Source: a marine gamma proteobacterium HTCC2080 (GTDB taxonomy: Bacteria; Pseudomonadota; Gammaproteobacteria; Pseudomonadales; Halieaceae). From it: 64,000 nucleotides of DNA. This document shows positions 54,341-63,857 of the stretch, one piece after another. Every line of letters begins with the position of its first letter. The stretch's first letter is position 1. The notes beneath the pieces were generated by a model. The model did not search any database and had not been told where the DNA came from. It worked only from the letters and a program-made list of their open reading frames with translations. The translations under genes were made by a program, and so were the position numbers. Location: the NCBI GenBank assembly GCA_000169115.1, contig AAVV01000009.1, positions 62,001 through 126,000 on the forward strand, in the 5' to 3' direction.

Positions 54341-55611
54341 GGCAGTGCCTTTGGTTGAGCTGTTAGTGGGGCAGCTATTGATGTCGCGATTGGTGCCGCT
54401 GGTTGAGCCGCTAGTTTAATATTGTTATTAGACTGACGGTGTAACGCAGTCTTACCCTCTGGGGCAAGTCTTGCAGCCCGCGCAGGGGGCAGCCCCGAGG
54501 GTAAATATTTGGGTATTTCGGGCAAGAACGCCTGATCCGTAAGGGTCTGCAGAAAGTCAACGAGGCGATCGAGCTCCTTGTCGGTGAGCTCGGGATTCCA
54601 AATGTGCCAATGCAGTCTTAAGTCTTCTCCCTTGGGCACTGCGTGGCCTCGTCCGCCGGTGTAAAACGCCGCGGCTTCTCGCAGCGAGTCAAAGTTACCG
54701 GCATGCATATACGGCGCGGTCAATGCCACATTGCGTAAGCTGGGTACTTTAAAGCCGCCTCGTTGCGTGGCATCTCCCGATGCGCCGGCGGCACCCGGGT
54801 CTAAGGGGCGGTCGTCACGTTCGGGTACTCCCAGCACGGCAATTTGCTGGTTGGTAAACAAAGGCGGGGTATGGCACTCCGCACAGCGCGCCACGAATGA
54901 GCGGAAAACGTTTAGCCCCTCCTTCTCCTGAGATGAGAGGGCGTCGTGAACGCCATGGGCGTAAAGGTCATAGCGGCTGTTTAGGGAGATGAGGGAACTT
55001 TCAAAGGCGACCAGTGCTGCATAGACTTGGTCGAGAGTGAGCACGTCTTCTTCAAACGCCACTTTAAAAAGATCTGAATACACCGCGTTGTTTTGCAGTG
55101 ATGCCAACAGCGTAGCCGGGTCGTTGCCCATTTCGTTATCGGCATAGAGCGGTCCTTGCAGCTGCGCCTCTAGCGACGACTTACTGCCGTCCCACAGTAA
55201 CTTCTGGAGAAAAGCGACATTCCAGAGCGAGGGTGCAGACCGCGCAATTTCTGTGCCTTGCACGCCAATGCTAAGACGTCGGCCATCACTTAAGCCCAGC
55301 GCAGGGTCGTGACAGGTCGAGCAGGCCACCTCACCGTTTTTGGACAATAGCGGATCGAAGAACAGGTAGCGGCCCAGATCAATCTGCTGCGGTGTGAAGC
55401 CATCTCTAACGGGGGGCAAGCCCGTTTTCGGTCCGCCAACCCCTTTGCCATACAGTGAGTCGTAAGCCAAATATTGGCTGTGCAGTTTGCAGTGCCCTGT
55501 CTCATCAAGCCGCAAGGCAGGTGGACAGAAGTTTGATAACTTTGGGGCTTCGCCAGCAGCGGCAAAGCCTGCCGCTGTCAGGGACAGCCAAATGTAGAGC
55601 ACTGCGCGCAT
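54337..55611 (-). CDS. MauG-like diheme cytochrome c peroxidase
   Basis: A 424-residue exported diheme protein, with CSTCH (97-101) in GEVACSTCHDPALGLSD and CAECH (243-247) in ARCAECHTPPLFT, the arrangement of bacterial cytochrome c peroxidases and MauG. The region RSAPSLWNVAF and VPSLRNVALTAPYMHAG are family landmarks, and the last is near the axial-ligand segment. A 60-residue Pro/Ala-rich tail (PARAARLAPEG to TAQPKALP) is not normal for the family. It starts at the base after the cytochrome stop and overlaps the beta-helix start. Whether it reduces peroxide or oxidises a partner protein cannot be told. Confidence 0.92.
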   Translation of the reverse strand: MRAVLYIWLSLTAAGFAAAGEAPKLSNFCPPALRLDETGHCKLHSQYLAYDSLYGKGVGGPKTGLPPVRDGFTPQQIDLGRYLFFDPLLSKNGEVACSTCHDPALGLSDGRRLSIGVQGTEIARSAPSLWNVAFLQKLLWDGSKSSLEAQLQGPLYADNEMGNDPATLLASLQNNAVYSDLFKVAFEEDVLTLDQVYAALVAFESSLISLNSRYDLYAHGVHDALSSQEKEGLNVFRSFVARCAECHTPPLFTNQQIAVLGVPERDDRPLDPGAAGASGDATQRGGFKVPSLRNVALTAPYMHAGNFDSLREAAAFYTGGRGHAVPKGEDLRLHWHIWNPELTDKELDRLVDFLQTLTDQAFLPEIPKYLPSGLPPARAARLAPEGKTALHRQSNNNIKLAAQPAAPIATSIAAPLTAQPKALP

Positions 55612-56307
55612 TTAAGCTTCCGGTGGCAGGGTGGCCAGGTAAGCCGCAATCGATTCTAGGATGTCGGTATCTGTGATTGCTGGGGCTAAGCGCACCATTT
55701 GAACACCCCAGCGGTCCTCTGAATGAGCGCCCCGCAGACCGCCGCGAAATTTTTCATACTGGGACAACACATACCAGTCGTTAAGCCCTGCTAGGGCGGG
55801 TGCTTCTAGGGCCACATTGCCCAAAGCATTGGAGCCGTGACAAGCGGAGCACAAGTTAAGGTGGTAATCCTTGCCCTGGGCAATGTCGCCTTTAATGGTG
55901 GCGACAGGCAAAGCATTCGGCAGTGCGTCGATATAGCCGGCCAGATCAGCAATGCTGGAATCACTGAGCCCGACACTGCTGGCGGCCATTATCGACCCGT
56001 GGGTGTCTTCTGGGTGTGCACCGCGTACCCCATCTCTAAAGTGACGGAGTTGGCGCCCAATATAAACGGGATCAAGGGAGGTTAGGGCAGGCGCTTGCAG
56101 CGCCTCCTGTCCAAGACCCCGGGCACCATGGCAAGAGAGGCACTGTGATCCGTAGTCACTTGCACCGACTTGCTTAGGGTTGATAAGTGCTTGGGATGAC
56201 TCGACACGGTCGCTTAGGTTATTGGTTGAGTTCCCGGTTTCACCGCAACCCCATAACGTGAGTGTCACAAAGATTAAAGCTAGCCAGCGACTCGTACCGA
56301 TGTCCAT
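55612..56307 (-). CDS. Diheme cytochrome c lipoprotein (cytochrome c4-like)
   Basis: A 231-residue lipoprotein. The ATG at 56307 has GGAGGA just upstream; the longer frame from 56352 is not used. Signal MDIGTSRWLALIFVTLTLWG then Cys21 gives a lipobox LWGC. Heme sites are CLSCH (56-60) and CSACH (153-157), each followed by a QxxxFRDGxRGAHPED-type repeat, so the two halves are a duplication. It should be membrane-anchored and pass electrons in the periplasm. It lies between the TonB receptor gene upstream and the MauG-like gene downstream. Confidence 0.92.
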   Translation of the reverse strand: MDIGTSRWLALIFVTLTLWGCGETGNSTNNLSDRVESSQALINPKQVGASDYGSQCLSCHGARGLGQEALQAPALTSLDPVYIGRQLRHFRDGVRGAHPEDTHGSIMAASSVGLSDSSIADLAGYIDALPNALPVATIKGDIAQGKDYHLNLCSACHGSNALGNVALEAPALAGLNDWYVLSQYEKFRGGLRGAHSEDRWGVQMVRLAPAITDTDILESIAAYLATLPPEA

Positions 56308-56375
56308 AGGTCCTCCCCCCGGGGTCCTGTTTGCACCAACAGTGTAAGCCACTTAGGCGTAAATGGCAGCGCCCT

Positions 56376-58772
56376 TTAAAAACGGTAAATGGCTTCGATA
56401 CCCCACGTTCGCGGGTCTAAAATACGAATGATCGGTGTTCCAAACACCGCTACGGTCGTTTGGCTGATACCGCTCAGGCGATCTTCATCGGTAAGGTTGC
56501 GCCCCCATAGGGCGACCTCCCAGCGGTCCTTTGGGTCACTCCAGGCAACGCGACCATTCACCAAGCGGCTATCGTCGGTATATCCACTAATCGATTCAAA
56601 ATCGGGATTGTAGTTGGCGTCGCCTGCGTCGCGTGTGTTTTCAGCGTAAATGTACTCACCGCGCACCAGCAAATTACCTGCAGCCAATTTGGGCCGCCAG
56701 TTCATGGTGAGCGTGTAGTTGCCCGCCGTGTCTGAGCTACTGTCAAAACGCGTAAGCTCGCCTTTGGCATCGTAAAACTCGCCCGATTTATTCTCTTCTT
56801 CACGATAGGTGGTTAGTGCCGTAAACAAGAGATCCTCAGTAATTAACCAGTTTAAGTTTAGCTCTACCCCTTGAACAGACGAATCGACGTTAATGACGGT
56901 AGGAATCGCATTGTCTTGACCGGGGGGACGAGTTTCCACTGACCGTTGTCGACCATCCACTGACAAATCAAAGAGCGCCAATTGAATTTGTAGTTTTTGG
57001 TTAAACAAGTCTCCCTTGAGACCGAGCTCATATTGCTCTGAATTCTCTGGCTGCAGCGGTTCCTGCGACGTTTTTATAGCAAGGGAGTCGAAGCCTCCAG
57101 CTTTATAGCCGGTGGACGCAGAGCCATAGGCGATCAGTTGCTCACTCAAGCGAAAAGTGGCCACTAGCCGCCCAGTCGTCTTGCTCCAGCTGTCCTTTGC
57201 GATGGTGGGGCGCGTGGTGGCCCCAGCGTATTCCCCTGAGGCGTCGACGAAAATTTGGTTACTGACACCTGGGCGAAGGTCAGCAAAAGTTGTGGGTGGA
57301 ATTAACCAGCTAAACTCCTTGGTATCTTCGCTATAGCGCAAGCCCGCAGTAAGAGATAAACGATCATTCAGCGCGTACTCGACATCGGCGTAAAAACCGT
57401 AGTTCTCAAATTCGCCCTCGTTGATAATAGATTCACTCCAGACTTCGCCAGCGAAAGAGGGCCCAAACAACATGGGCTCTCCTAAAGCGCCAGAAATAAA
57501 TTCGTACCAAAAATCACCGGATTCACTAATTTCACCGCTGGTAACAGGTATGCCTACTGCACTCAGGGCGATGGCATAGTCGTCTGGTTTCCAAATATGA
57601 TCCATATTGAAGCCGAAGCCGGCATTGAAATCTTGGGTGACCAATCTTGCGATTGAATCTGCCAATGCGTTGGCCTCAGTCCGTTGATAGGTGTTTTCGT
57701 GGCTATAGGTGGCGCCCATCACCGCGTTAATACGATCGGTGTTGTAGTTAAATCGCCACTCCCCGTAAGCAATATCAGAATCTTCAACGTTATTCGTATC
57801 GAAGTAGCGCGTGGCATCGGCCGTACCGTCTTCGTCTTGTCTGTTAGAGGTATCAAAATCGCGATAGTTGGCAATGGCGGTCATAGTCCATTGCGCATTT
57901 AAATCTTGAAACCATTTGCCCGTAACGCCCCACATATCGCGGGTTTCTTCGCCATTGATGACATCGTTTGCATACCGCCCACTGAAGGGGTTGGTGTTGA
58001 GTGAATAAGGGCTGACACCGAGTGCCATACTGGGAGCCTGGTCGAAGCGATCGACATCGACGGCCAATTGAAGTGTTGTTGTCTCAGAGGGCACCCACCG
58101 CATGGCAAGCCGCCCAGCCCAGTTGCCTTTTTCGGCGGCATCAAATTCGGCGAGTTCGACATTTTCCGAAATACCATCCCGCTGATTTATCAAGGCATTC
58201 GCTCTCAGGGAAAATGTATCACTGACGGGGATGTTCACCATGCCCTCTAAACGCATGAGGTTATAGTTGCCTGCTCGCAGGCGTGCAAAACCCTCAAAGG
58301 TATCACTGGGAGCATTGGGGATCATATTGACGACGCCCGCGGCTGCGTTTCGCCCAAATAGCGTTCCTTGGGGACCACGAAGGACTTCAACTCGCTCTAT
58401 ATCGGCGAAGGCGACGGTTGTTGCAGCTCGGGGCAGGTAGGTATCATCGTAAAAAGTAGCGACCGACGGGTCTCCGCCCGTTGAAATATTCGGGCTTGAA
58501 ATGCCGCGAATCTGGTAGCCCTGCTGGGTAAAGCTTTCTCCACCTGCATCAAATCCCACAATATAGGCGCCGATATCCTGTAAATTGAGTGCGCCCGTAT
58601 TGATGATATCTCGCTGGGAAAATGTGCTGATCGCAATGGGTACGTCAATCGCTTGCTGCTGCCGCTTTTGCGCGGTGACGAGAATCTCCTCTAGAAAACT
58701 AGAATCAGATTGCGCGTGAACGTTCGCAGACAAAGCCAACGCGGCTACAATGATCAAGGTCGCTCGTAGCAT
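56376..58772 (-). CDS. TonB-dependent outer-membrane receptor
   Basis: A 798-residue receptor: signal peptide ending SANVHA-QS (about 20), a TonB-box region LEEILVTAQKRQQQ, a plug with VEVLRGPQGTLFGRNAAAGV, and a barrel that ends in WGIEAIYRF. The VTAQKR-type plug entry is typical of receptors common in marine Gammaproteobacteria and sphingomonads and often linked to carbon compounds rather than iron. It is the first gene of a minus-strand operon with two cytochromes and a beta-helix protein, so its ligand is probably their substrate. Ligand unknown. Confidence 0.93.
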   Translation of the reverse strand: MLRATLIIVAALALSANVHAQSDSSFLEEILVTAQKRQQQAIDVPIAISTFSQRDIINTGALNLQDIGAYIVGFDAGGESFTQQGYQIRGISSPNISTGGDPSVATFYDDTYLPRAATTVAFADIERVEVLRGPQGTLFGRNAAAGVVNMIPNAPSDTFEGFARLRAGNYNLMRLEGMVNIPVSDTFSLRANALINQRDGISENVELAEFDAAEKGNWAGRLAMRWVPSETTTLQLAVDVDRFDQAPSMALGVSPYSLNTNPFSGRYANDVINGEETRDMWGVTGKWFQDLNAQWTMTAIANYRDFDTSNRQDEDGTADATRYFDTNNVEDSDIAYGEWRFNYNTDRINAVMGATYSHENTYQRTEANALADSIARLVTQDFNAGFGFNMDHIWKPDDYAIALSAVGIPVTSGEISESGDFWYEFISGALGEPMLFGPSFAGEVWSESIINEGEFENYGFYADVEYALNDRLSLTAGLRYSEDTKEFSWLIPPTTFADLRPGVSNQIFVDASGEYAGATTRPTIAKDSWSKTTGRLVATFRLSEQLIAYGSASTGYKAGGFDSLAIKTSQEPLQPENSEQYELGLKGDLFNQKLQIQLALFDLSVDGRQRSVETRPPGQDNAIPTVINVDSSVQGVELNLNWLITEDLLFTALTTYREEENKSGEFYDAKGELTRFDSSSDTAGNYTLTMNWRPKLAAGNLLVRGEYIYAENTRDAGDANYNPDFESISGYTDDSRLVNGRVAWSDPKDRWEVALWGRNLTDEDRLSGISQTTVAVFGTPIIRILDPRTWGIEAIYRF

Positions 58773-59086
58773 GGGTTAATCCTTCAGCGTGTGCACTGAT
58801 ATTTTTATTGAGTAACAACATAAGGCGAATTGGCCCTAGGCTCAACCGAAGCGAGTAGGCAGTATTGCGGGCAATTAAGCGCATGCTAAACCGTGAAGAG
58901 TCAATTTTTCTGGTTATTTATTGCCCTGGAAACGCCAAGGAGAACCCCTTTGCCGCGGGTATCCAGCTGCTTGTGTTCGCATATTTCGATTGCGATGGAC
59001 CGAGGTGCTTCCTAGTCTGAGCAAAAAAAAAGCGGGCTATTGAAGCCCGCTCTGATGCTTTTTATTACTGACACCTGTAGTCAGGA
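58773..59086. other. Intergenic region between rpoD and receptor operon
   Basis: About 315 bases between the rpoD stop and the receptor start, both on the minus strand. Its right part is the rpoD terminator; its left part should hold the promoter of the redox operon. No other gene seen. Confidence 0.5.
59023..59051 (-). terminator. rpoD terminator
   Basis: On the minus strand AGCGGGCT, 5-base loop, AGCCCGCT followed by a long T-run, about 35 bases past the rpoD stop. This is the end of the macromolecular-synthesis operon. Confidence 0.93.
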
Positions 59087-60907
59087 TTACTCGTCTAAGA
59101 AGCTGCGAAGGTAATCAGATCGCGTGGGATGACGCAATTTACGCAAAGCTTTGGCTTCGATCTGACGGATACGTTCCCGTGTTACATCGAACTGTTTACC
59201 AACTTCCTCTAGGGTGTGGTCGGTGTTCATGCCAATCCCAAAGCGCATGCGTAGTACCTTGGCTTCCCTAGCGGTCAGTCCTGCTAGGACATCTTGGGTC
59301 GCTTCAGTCAGGCCCTCTTCAGTGGCCGAATCGACGGGACTGGATATGGTGACGTCTTCAATGAAGTCGCCCAGGTGCGAATCTTCGTCGTCGCCAATGG
59401 GTGTTTCCATAGAAATGGGTTCTTTCGCAATTTTCAACACCTTGCGGACTTTGTCCTCAGGCATTTCCATGCGCTCACCCAGTTCCTCTGGCGTGGGTTC
59501 ACGCCCCATTTCTTGCAGCATCTGCCGTGAAATACGATTGAGCTTGTTAATGGTCTCGATCATATGTACTGGAATACGGATAGTGCGGGCCTGATCAGCA
59601 ATCGATCGGGTAATGGCCTGTCTAATCCACCAAGTGGCGTAGGTCGAAAACTTATAACCGCGTCGATACTCAAATTTATCGACCGCCTTCATCAAGCCAA
59701 TGTTGCCTTCCTGAATAAGATCGAGGAACTGCAATCCGCGGTTGGTGTACTTCTTCGCGATGGAGATAACCAGACGAAGGTTGGCTTCCACCATTTCTTT
59801 CTTGGCACGGCGAGCTCTGGCTTCACCCATGCTCATGCGGCGATTAATTTCCTTAATCTCGGCCACGCTTAGCCCGGTTGCTTGCTCGACTTCGCTAATG
59901 CGTCGCTGCATCCGTTGAATATCATCTTTGTGCAGTGCCAGGCGCGCACCAATGTCCTTCTTTCTAGCGACACGAGAAATCCAGCGGCTGTCGCTTTCAG
60001 AACCCGAGAAACTCTTAATGAACTCTTTGCGATCCATACGACACTCGCGAACGGCAATGCGCATGATGGCTCGTTCCTGCTTGCGAATGATGTACAGCGA
60101 TTCACGCGGCTCATCAATGAGTGGGTCAAATACGCGGGGGGTAAGCTTGAAGAACTTAAACAGCTCGCCCAACTTGTCCATTTCCGCGGTCGCGGTTTTG
60201 TGACCGTAGCCGTGGGTAGCAATGGCTTTTTCAGTTTTGGTGCACTGTCGCTTTAATGCGGTAAATCGTTTCTTTGCTTCAACCGGGTCTGGTCCCGTCT
60301 CGACTTCAGTGTCGTCGTCGTCATCGGTAGCGGTTGCAGCGGCGGCTTCGGCGGCTTCCGCCATTTCTTGCGCTGAAGGGACGTGCTCTGCCGGATCGAG
60401 GTAGCCAATTAAAATGTCTGAAAGTTTGCGCTCTTCCTTGGCCACCATGTCATAGGCGTTGCTAAGTTTCCGGGCTACACCCGGGTAGTGCGCCATCGCG
60501 GCCATTAGCTCACGAATACCTTCCTCAATGCGCTTGGCGATAACGATCTCGCCTTCGCGGGTCAGCAGTTCAACCGTACCCATTTCCCGCATGTACATGC
60601 GAACAGGGTCGGTAGTGCGTCCGGCTTCGTTTTCAACAGCGGCAAGAGCGGCAGCGGCTTCAGCGGCCGCGATCTCGTCAGCAGACCGGTCACCTTCAGT
60701 CAGGATCAATTCGTCAGCATCGGGGGCTTGCTCAAAGACCTGAATACCCATGTCGTTGATCATTTGAATGATGTCTTCAACCTGATCGGGTTCAGAAATA
60801 TCTTGAGGTAGGTGATCGTTGACTTCGGCGTAGGTGAGGTAGCCCTGCTCCTTACCCTTAGCAATTAGCGCTTTGAGGCGCGATTGCTGATGCACTTTTT
60901 CGGACAT
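59087..60907 (-). CDS. rpoD: RNA polymerase primary sigma factor (sigma-70)
   Basis: The housekeeping sigma factor, 606 residues. All regions are present: 1.1 at the N-terminus ([20 protein letters not shown]), 1.2 ([21 protein letters not shown]), a long non-conserved acidic region, 2.1-2.4 ([20 protein letters not shown], then [20 protein letters not shown]), 3, and 4.2 ([20 protein letters not shown]). It is the last gene after dnaG, in the usual rpsU-dnaG-rpoD arrangement. Confidence 0.98.
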   Translation of the reverse strand: MSEKVHQQSRLKALIAKGKEQGYLTYAEVNDHLPQDISEPDQVEDIIQMINDMGIQVFEQAPDADELILTEGDRSADEIAAAEAAAALAAVENEAGRTTDPVRMYMREMGTVELLTREGEIVIAKRIEEGIRELMAAMAHYPGVARKLSNAYDMVAKEERKLSDILIGYLDPAEHVPSAQEMAEAAEAAAATATDDDDDTEVETGPDPVEAKKRFTALKRQCTKTEKAIATHGYGHKTATAEMDKLGELFKFFKLTPRVFDPLIDEPRESLYIIRKQERAIMRIAVRECRMDRKEFIKSFSGSESDSRWISRVARKKDIGARLALHKDDIQRMQRRISEVEQATGLSVAEIKEINRRMSMGEARARRAKKEMVEANLRLVISIAKKYTNRGLQFLDLIQEGNIGLMKAVDKFEYRRGYKFSTYATWWIRQAITRSIADQARTIRIPVHMIETINKLNRISRQMLQEMGREPTPEELGERMEMPEDKVRKVLKIAKEPISMETPIGDDEDSHLGDFIEDVTISSPVDSATEEGLTEATQDVLAGLTAREAKVLRMRFGIGMNTDHTLEEVGKQFDVTRERIRQIEAKALRKLRHPTRSDYLRSFLDE

Positions 60908-61071
60908 GCGTGGAACCTGTAATTATGAGAAAAAAATAAGAGCGGGATTGTAGCGTGCTAAGGCTAGTCCGACCATTAAAAAACACCGATTTACGGTTTA
61001 TTACCAGCGCAGGCACCAAGTCTAGCGCTATTGCGGGGGTTTTTGGCGCCAATAGTGCGTTTCAGCTAAAT

Positions 61072-62988
61072 TCAGTTACGTCCCGATAGGGTTCGAATGT
61101 CTCGCATTAGACGCATTAATTCCTGTTTTTCAGAATCGCCGAGGGTTTCGTAGGGTTTGGCCTTTAGCAGCGCAGCTTCTTGTTTAAGTTGGCTCAAAGG
61201 GCCCTCTCGAAGCAGCTGTTGGAACAAGGCGTCAGCGAGTTCGGAAAGCTGGTCGGGGTCCTCAATTGGCTCCCTGCCTGCAAGTTCTGTCAGCAGCTGG
61301 CCTTCGGGTGTGCCATGCCAAAACCCCAGGAGTGATGCGGTAGAAATGTCAGGCTGGCTGTTGATGTTCTCAATCACATCTTTCAAAAGGGCAATATCCC
61401 GCCGCTGTTCTTTGGGCATTAACGTCGCATCCAGCGTGCTGGACAGTTGTGGATTGAGCACCAAGAGTCCAAGGAGCCTCTGGGTCGCGCTGCCGCTGGT
61501 GGGCGTTAAGCTGTCGTGATGAGGCTCCGAGCTTGCTCCCTCAGAATCCGGATATGGCTCAATGTCCAGCCCGGGCGGCGGCGCGTCATCGCTATCGGAG
61601 GAATAGCCTTGATCTGTGTCGTGATAGGCCCCGGCCTCACCGGAAAATCCCGACTGTGCGCTGTTTGTCTCATCGGCCTGCAGGTCGGGCAGCGGGGCCT
61701 GCAGTCGCTTCAGGCTGTCAATGTCGATACCGGTGCGATCTGCAAGTGACTGATACATAAGTGTTTTAAAGACGCCCTCAGGGATGAGGTGCACGAAGGG
61801 CGCGGCTTGTTTGGAGAACCGAGCCCGGCCATCCAGCGTGCTAACGTCTAAGTCTTTAGCTACCCAATCAAACAGGAACTCTTCCAGGGGTGTGGCAGAG
61901 GAAAACAGGTGCTCCAAATGCTCTGCACCCCGAGCACGCACCAGCGAGTCTGGGTCTTCACCGTCCGGAACAAATAAGAATCGTGCCTGCCGCCCGTCTT
62001 GCATGACCGGCAGGGTGCTCTCTAAAGCGCGAAAAGCCGCCTTGCGGCCAGCCTCGTCACCATCGAAGCAAAACACGACCTCAGGCACATGGCGGAATAA
62101 CCGCTCCATGTGGGCTTCGCTGGTGGCGGTACCCAGCGTGGCGACGGCATAGCCAATGCCGTATTGCGCGAGGGCAATAACATCCATGTAGCCTTCGACA
62201 ACAACAATGCGGTTGAGGCTGCGCTCTGATTTACGCGCTTGATACAGGCCGTAAAGTTCTCGTGACTTGTGGAAAACCGGCGTTTCAGGCGAGTTTAAAT
62301 ATTTGGGTTTATCGTCACCAAGCACCCTGCCACCAAAAGCAATGACCCGACCTCGGGCGTCAAGAATGGGGAAAACTATGCGATCGCGAAAACGATCGTA
62401 AGTGCGGCCGCGGTCATTAGTGACAAGCATGCCGCCATCGGTGAGTCGCTTGATTTGTTGCGCATCGTTGTCGGCGGTTTGCAGAAGGTTATCCCACCCC
62501 GGAGGGGCAAAGCCTACGCGAAAGGCTCGGGCAATTTCGCCGCTGAGACCCCGGCCCTTTAAATAGGCAACTGCGCGCTTAGCCTCCGGGTGCTTCCTGA
62601 GGCTGTGCTCATAAAAACGTGTTGCCTGCTCTAACTGTTCGAGAATAGGGCGGTTGGTGTCCTGGGGAGGCGTTTGTCCGGGTCGAAGTTCTTCTTTGGG
62701 CACCTGTAACCCGACGGTTTGAGCTAAAGACTCTACAGCTTCCGGAAACTCCAGCCGCTCGTAGTCCATCAGAAAGCCCAAAGCATTGCCTCCCGCACCG
62801 CACCCGAAGCAGTAATAGAACTGCTTGCCCGGATTTACGGAAAAGGAGGGAGTTTTTTCGTCGTGGAAAGGGCAGCAAGCGGAAAAGTTCTTGCCAGTTT
62901 TTTTAAGCTTCACCCGTCGGTCAATGACCTCAACGATATCAACTCGGTCTAGCAAGTCATCGATGAATTTTTGAGGGATGCGTGCCAC
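61072..62988 (-). CDS. dnaG: DNA primase
   Basis: Synthesises RNA primers at the replication fork. The 638-residue protein has the N-terminal zinc-binding domain (CCPFHDEKTPSFS then YYCFGCGAGG, about 38-65), the TOPRIM core with EGYMDVIALAQYG and FCFDGDEAGRKAA, and a C-terminal DnaB-interaction domain. A Ser/Asp/Pro-rich linker (about 455-495) separates the last two. It lies between yqeY and rpoD on the same strand. Confidence 0.98.
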   Translation of the reverse strand: MARIPQKFIDDLLDRVDIVEVIDRRVKLKKTGKNFSACCPFHDEKTPSFSVNPGKQFYYCFGCGAGGNALGFLMDYERLEFPEAVESLAQTVGLQVPKEELRPGQTPPQDTNRPILEQLEQATRFYEHSLRKHPEAKRAVAYLKGRGLSGEIARAFRVGFAPPGWDNLLQTADNDAQQIKRLTDGGMLVTNDRGRTYDRFRDRIVFPILDARGRVIAFGGRVLGDDKPKYLNSPETPVFHKSRELYGLYQARKSERSLNRIVVVEGYMDVIALAQYGIGYAVATLGTATSEAHMERLFRHVPEVVFCFDGDEAGRKAAFRALESTLPVMQDGRQARFLFVPDGEDPDSLVRARGAEHLEHLFSSATPLEEFLFDWVAKDLDVSTLDGRARFSKQAAPFVHLIPEGVFKTLMYQSLADRTGIDIDSLKRLQAPLPDLQADETNSAQSGFSGEAGAYHDTDQGYSSDSDDAPPPGLDIEPYPDSEGASSEPHHDSLTPTSGSATQRLLGLLVLNPQLSSTLDATLMPKEQRRDIALLKDVIENINSQPDISTASLLGFWHGTPEGQLLTELAGREPIEDPDQLSELADALFQQLLREGPLSQLKQEAALLKAKPYETLGDSEKQELMRLMRDIRTLSGRN

Positions 62989-63014
62989 GAGGCTAAGAGC
63001 GGGCCGCGTTCAAA

Positions 63015-63464
63015 TCAGCTGTTGAGCTTGGCCTTAACCAGCTTGGAGACCTCACCCATGTTGGCGCGCCCCTGCATTTTAGGCTTCAGCACTGCCATTA
63101 AAGGGCCCATGGCGGCCATGCCGGTAGCGTCAATCGAGGCAAGCGCTTCGTCAATGGCGCTAGCAATTTCTGCCTCGCCCAATTGCTCGGGTAGGAACTC
63201 CTGAATGACGGCAATCTCTAGATCTTCTTGAGCCGCTAATTCTTCACGATCGGCGTCGCGGTACTGCGTGGCTGAGTCGCGTCTCTGCTTAACCATTTTG
63301 TCGAGAATGGTTAGCGCTCTGGCATCATCTATATCAATGCGCTCGTCGACTTCAATGCGTTTGAACTCGGCTTGAATCAGCCGTATGGTCCCTAGCCGGG
63401 GTTTGTCCCGGGCTTTCATGGCGGCTTTCATTTCCGCCTTGATAGTAGCGACCAGGTTAGTCAC
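63015..63464 (-). CDS. yqeY: GatB/YqeY domain protein
   Basis: A 149-residue YqeY-like protein: VATIKAEMKAAMKARDKPRL, then TIRLIQAEFKRIEVDE, DEIAS-like helices and a C-terminal GMAAMGPLMAVLKPKMQGRA. The fold is shared with the tail domain of GatB, the tRNA-dependent amidotransferase subunit. The stand-alone family is often between rpsU and dnaG in Gammaproteobacteria, as here; its role is not established. Confidence 0.93.
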   Translation of the reverse strand: MTNLVATIKAEMKAAMKARDKPRLGTIRLIQAEFKRIEVDERIDIDDARALTILDKMVKQRRDSATQYRDADREELAAQEDLEIAVIQEFLPEQLGEAEIASAIDEALASIDATGMAAMGPLMAVLKPKMQGRANMGEVSKLVKAKLNS

Positions 63465-63480
63465 GTCGTATTACCAAGAA

Positions 63481-63696
63481 TCAATACAAACGCTGTCGCT
63501 TGCGATTCTCGCGCGACATTTTCTTGGCGTGACGCTTAACAGCGGCAGCTGCAGCACGCTTACGAATTGTGGTGGGCTTCTCGTAGTGTTCGCGCTTACG
63601 GACTTCAGCGAGTAAACCTGCTTTTTCGCACGAACGCTTGAAGCGTCGCAGTGCGACGTCGAAGGGCTCGTTTTCTTTAACCTTAACTGCGGGCAT
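63481..63696 (-). CDS. rpsU: 30S ribosomal protein S21
   Basis: A 71-residue highly basic ribosomal protein ([20 protein letters not shown] to [14 protein letters not shown]), full length for S21. The start at 63696 has AGGAAG upstream; the frame extending to 63813 is not used. It is the first gene of the rpsU-yqeY-dnaG-rpoD operon. Confidence 0.97.
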   Translation of the reverse strand: MPAVKVKENEPFDVALRRFKRSCEKAGLLAEVRKREHYEKPTTIRKRAAAAAVKRHAKKMSRENRKRQRLY

Positions 63697-63857
63697 TAAC
63701 GTTGCTTCCTGTTTTTTTACTTTAATCTGGTGGTTGGTCCACGGCCTTTTTCGGTCTTTAGACCGGCAGCGGGCGCGCAGTATAGGCATCCAAACAGTAT
63801 TTTGCAAAGGCAATCAACGTGTTACTTTGCCGCGCTTAGGACTTTAGGAGGGTTGTT

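Noticed and set aside
59214-60743. Plus-strand frames opposite rpoD
   Set aside because: Antisense shadows of rpoD.
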